A stretch of 64,000 bases of DNA, taken from Ceratopteris richardii (taxonomy: Eukaryota; Streptophyta; Polypodiopsida; Polypodiales; Pteridaceae). The first letter of the stretch is position 1; every line of letters begins with the position of its first letter. This document shows, in pieces, positions 61,264-64,000 of this stretch. The notes below the pieces were generated by a model. The model was given only the letters and a program-made list of their open reading frames with translations. It did not search any database and had not been told where the DNA came from. The stretch is from positions 50,501,607 through 50,565,606 of the forward strand of contig CM035422.1 of NCBI GenBank assembly GCA_020310875.1, given 5' to 3'. Both the position numbers and the translations under genes were made by a program.

Positions 61264-62553
61264 TTTCTTTAGCCCATTTGTCTTCTTGAATCTCTCGTAG
61301 GAATTCTGGTGTGAACCGATTCATAGAAGAATATGTGTCTGGCTCCGTAGAGTTCGGCACATAGGCTTCCTGGGCAGGTAGGCTTTCTCTTTCACTCGCC
61401 TTGCCCTTATTTGAGAGACAAGTTCCTTTTCGGATTGTGCTATTAGCCTCTCCAACCTTTCTAGCAGTCCATCAAAGTGCTACTGCGTCTTAGCTGAACT
61501 AGAGATGTTAAAGAGGCGACTAGCTTCAAACATGGTTTGAGCCAATTCCACCATCTTAGCACAAATTTTGGTTCGTTCAAGCTCTAGTTCTGCTCTAGGG
61601 TAACACTTTTCATGATCGGTTACGTTTGGCCCTTCTTGGATTCTGGCCTGATATGCTTTGAGCATCATATTTAGGTCCTCAAGAGTGGGATCTTCTAGGA
61701 CTGATCGTACTCTAGGGGGTGGTAGAGTAGCATGAGGCGGGTTGGAAGGGGTTGGATCGGATGGAGATAGGAATGGGGGTGGTGGGGTAGTGTGAGAGGG
61801 AGTTTGAGATGTGAGTTCAATTATCTTCGCTCTTGTTTCTCTGAGACTTTCCTCGAGCTCACTCATTTTCTTAGCCCATTGCCTCTTCATTCTTTCTCTG
61901 CTATCTCTCTAGGCTCTAGTCCTCTTCTTGGTTATGCTCTCAGCTTCACTAGCCTCAGCACTTTTCTCCTGGCCTAAACTTTGGTTCTGCTGCAAAGCTT
62001 GAGCTCTAGTGACTACCTGTACGGGTGCAATGGAAGTCACACTCCCTGTGGAGTCTACAACTAATCCAATAACATTGATAGGAGTGATTTTTGGCATATT
62101 ATTGGGATTCTTTGGGCAATCTCATAAGAGATGCTCCTTTCCACAATCTTGTCAAAAGCCTTGGATTGTCACTGACTGGGGTTGTGTAGATGGAGGTAAG
62201 GGGCAGTCACAAATGAGGTGATCTCCTTGACATCTGTAGCATGGTCCTCTAGGGAATGGGGGTCTTGCTTGCCTAGGTTGACGATTGGGGTTGGGGTTCG
62301 TATACATGACGTTTGTGTAATCTGGCTCCCAACTAGGTTCACTTGGTTCTTCACTCATAGTAGGACTCACCATGTTCAGGAGACTGCATGTAGTAAGCTT
62401 GTGGACTATCTATGTGAGTGGAATCAAAACTATGATCACTCGGGTCACTTTCTGAAAGCAGTGGAGTCACTCGGACTATGGCTCTGTTCAAATTTTCCTC
62501 AGCCGCTGCATACTTTACAGGAATCACATTAGCTGGGGTTGGAGGCTGTTGAG
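61264..62553 (-). pseudogene. Gy1 gag 3' part and linker, broken
   Basis: Successive frames: 62560-62351 (ENLNRAIVRVTPLLSESDPS, SPQAYYMQSPEHG), 62373-62152 with the zinc knuckle CYRCQGDHLICDC, a further damaged knuckle (DCGKEHLL, stop, DCPKNP) near 62130, 62097-61909 (SEAESITKKRTRA) and 61890-61480 (MKRQWAKKMSELEESLRETR, a Pro-rich stretch, ELERTKICAKMVELAQTMFE, predicted helical). Equivalent text occurs in the remnants at 13096-14160 and 20179-20413. Stops and frameshifts near 62350, 62150, 61907 and 61480 separate the pieces. Confidence 0.65.
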
Positions 62554-63861
62554 CTAACACAGGTTGAGGCCTTTGTTGGTTTTGGTAGGGTTGTGATAGG
62601 ATTGCTGTGGTCTACCATATTGCTGTGGAGGGTACTGGCTCTGGTATCTTCCCTGTTGTGGATAGGGCTGAGGGTAGGTCTTCCTAACTACTTGCTTATT
62701 GTATGGGCAATCTTGTACTGTGTGATTTGTGTATCTCCGTTCTATGGTGCAATATTGGCTACTAGGGTTCACTTGGGGTTGAGCCATGATGGGACATACA
62801 TTTGCCATGTGGTCACCACCGCAAGTATAGCACCTCTTTACTGGGGCAAATCTAGGAATTTGTTTACTAGAGACACCTAGTTTTTGAGCTACTTTCTCAG
62901 CGAGTTCCTCAATTGATGTAGATTGCGAGGAAGAGAGGCTAGAATCACTATCGGAATCTTTGTAGATTTTTGAAAGCTCTAGTTCCTCCCCTAGGTTATC
63001 CTCAATGTCAATGCACATGCGTACACACTCTTCTATGGTCCTAGGGTCCTTCAAGTACACATAGGATTGCAACTTTGTACTTAGCAATCCATCCAAGAAT
63101 AAGACCACTTGTTTGGTTGGTGTGGGCAACTCAGGAACAGAGCATCTCTCACGATATTGCCTAAACCTTCTTCCTGCAAGTCTCACGGTCTCCTGAGGGG
63201 TCTGCTTGAAGCTATGTATCAATGAGGAAGTATTATGCCTTATGCCGCTCTTAGAGAATTCAGTGATGAAAGACTCTAAGAGTTGGTCTATGCTCCTAAA
63301 TTGCCTCTCATTCAATGGTCGAAACCATGTTAGGGCTATGTTCCTAAGGGTTAGACCAAAGGCATTATACTGCATGAATAGGTCCTCAACTTGCTCAGCT
63401 CTCAAGACTTGCCTAAACTCGGCCACATGATCATATGGGTCTCTTGTGCCATCGAAGTAGTTCTTCATGGACTTAACTAGCTGAGTCGGTCTCAAAGTCC
63501 TCGTGTGCACTCTAGGTCTTGGTAGAGGGAATTCATCCGCATTCCTTTGGTTCCTTGGGGCTCTAAGTCCCTCAGGTTCCACTCTATTTGCTTCCATTCT
63601 CATTCTTTCTCTTCCCACTGGGTTGGCAAAGCTTACCTCCAGTCTATCTCTATGTCTGTCTCTTTGAGCTCTATGAGCTTGGGATGTTCCAGCTCCTGGG
63701 TGACCAAAGGACACATTCGATCTTGGTTGGGGGAAAATAAATTCACCTTTCCAAGTGTAAGCATGCCTATCATTTTCTGTAACCACAAAGATCCTCTCTG
63801 AAGCGTGATCTAAGTAGGTCACTCTGCCTGGGCTATCAGGATCTTTGAACTCATATATCAT
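62554..63861 (-). CDS. Gy1 Gag, central part
   Basis: 435 open residues. N-terminal segment IYEFKDPDSPGRVTYLDH and basic region; Retrotrans_gag-like domain from MKNYFDGTRDPYDHVAEFRQ through LTWFRPLNERQFRSIDQLLE and FKQTPQETVRLAGRRFRQYR to LFLDGLLSTKLQSYVYLKDP; acidic/Ser-rich hinge; zinc knuckle CYTCGGDHMANVC and a second Cys/His segment (YTNHTVQDC); Gln/Tyr/Pro-rich end. The gag of the remnant at 20179-22198 shows that coding extends further upstream; here a frameshift near 63900 separates it and the window ends. The protein forms the capsid. Open but N-terminally incomplete. Confidence 0.8.
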   Translation of the reverse strand: MIYEFKDPDSPGRVTYLDHASERIFVVTENDRHAYTWKGEFIFPQPRSNVSFGHPGAGTSQAHRAQRDRHRDRLEVSFANPVGRERMRMEANRVEPEGLRAPRNQRNADEFPLPRPRVHTRTLRPTQLVKSMKNYFDGTRDPYDHVAEFRQVLRAEQVEDLFMQYNAFGLTLRNIALTWFRPLNERQFRSIDQLLESFITEFSKSGIRHNTSSLIHSFKQTPQETVRLAGRRFRQYRERCSVPELPTPTKQVVLFLDGLLSTKLQSYVYLKDPRTIEECVRMCIDIEDNLGEELELSKIYKDSDSDSSLSSSQSTSIEELAEKVAQKLGVSSKQIPRFAPVKRCYTCGGDHMANVCPIMAQPQVNPSSQYCTIERRYTNHTVQDCPYNKQVVRKTYPQPYPQQGRYQSQYPPQQYGRPQQSYHNPTKTNKGLNLC

Positions 63862-64000
63862 GATTGTTCCTACCTCATTTAGCTGATCAGATCTATACCT
63901 CCAAAGGCTTCATCAGTCTCTCGGTTCAGGAGTAGATCTATGCTCTTATTGTCTTGGTAAATCCACTCTGGTGTGATAATCCTAGTGAGAACAGATTTGC
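63862..64000 (-). pseudogene. Gy1 Gag N-terminal extension, partial
   Basis: In another frame reads SVLTRIITPEWIYQDNKSID, matching SVLTRIITPEWVP in the gag remnant near 21800. Cut by the window edge. Confidence 0.6.

Larger units (their letters stand above)
39604..64000 (-). mobile_element. Gy1: large Ty3/gypsy element, nested
   Basis: The most complete Gy1, on the minus strand and open at the right edge. Subtracting CoB2 and GyD leaves about 12 kb: gag, protease, partial RT, RNase H, integrase, post-integrase protease-like ORF, ORF A and ORF B. LTRs were not seen. The RT lacks its first motifs and stops occur in the accessory ORFs, so it is defective. Confidence 0.75.

Overview
This window looks like nuclear DNA of a land plant with a large, repeat-rich genome. 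The LTR retrotransposons are plant-type Ty1/copia and Ty3/gypsy elements, the copia primer-binding sites match initiator tRNA-Met (TGGTATCAGAGC type), the insertions are nested, and one short fragment resembles a plant S-adenosylmethionine synthetase. A fern, lycophyte or gymnosperm is possible, but the sequence does not settle this. I see no convincing intact host gene, rRNA, tRNA or CRISPR. Names used here: Gy1 (large gypsy family), GyD (gag-protease-only gypsy-type element), CoA, CoB1, CoB2, CoC and CoF (copia elements), and G (an unclassified LTR-like remnant).

Layout. 1-5135: 3' part of a Gy1 copy (+), with integrase tail, a post-integrase aspartic-protease-like ORF and accessory ORFs A and B. 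5136-6764: unassigned, LTR-like in part. 6765-12541: a CoC fragment (+) split by a complete but dead CoA (6935-11659). 12542-13095: unassigned. 13096-14160: Gy1 gag remnant (-). 14161-20178: CoF (-) with one complete and one truncated LTR. 20179-22198: second Gy1 gag remnant (-). 22895-23915: CoA-family 5' fragment (-). 23916-32954: Gy1 accessory region copy 2 (+), split by the intact copia CoB1 (26010-32479, 5-bp duplication AGTTT). 32955-about 35165: CoC (-), 3' half. 35166-36809: element G remnant with an unusual hairpin array, then unassigned DNA. 36810-36899: SAM-synthetase-like fragment. About 37230-39117: Gy1 accessory ORF B copy 3 (+). 39604-64000: the most complete Gy1 (-), running off the right edge and interrupted by CoB2 (40665-46269) and GyD (49722-56463).

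How the parts fit. With the nested insertions removed, Gy1 reads gag (up to four zinc knuckles), protease-RT-RNase H, integrase, a second protease-like domain with a DSGA motif fused to the integrase tail, then ORF A (resembling the plant Transposase_32/Athila accessory family) and ORF B (long coiled coil plus a conserved WLNY domain). The same order recurs in independent, diverged partial copies, so it belongs to the family and is not an accident of one locus. This is my main candidate for something undescribed.

Other notable items are a covarying hairpin array in element G, a five-fold dyad array in the CoB2 LTR, a circularly permuted CoB2 insertion with a clean 5-bp duplication, and a very young pol-less element (GyD) whose Gag-protease polyprotein ends in a predicted membrane segment. 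Autonomous mobility looks plausible only for CoB1. GyD would need enzymes supplied in trans.
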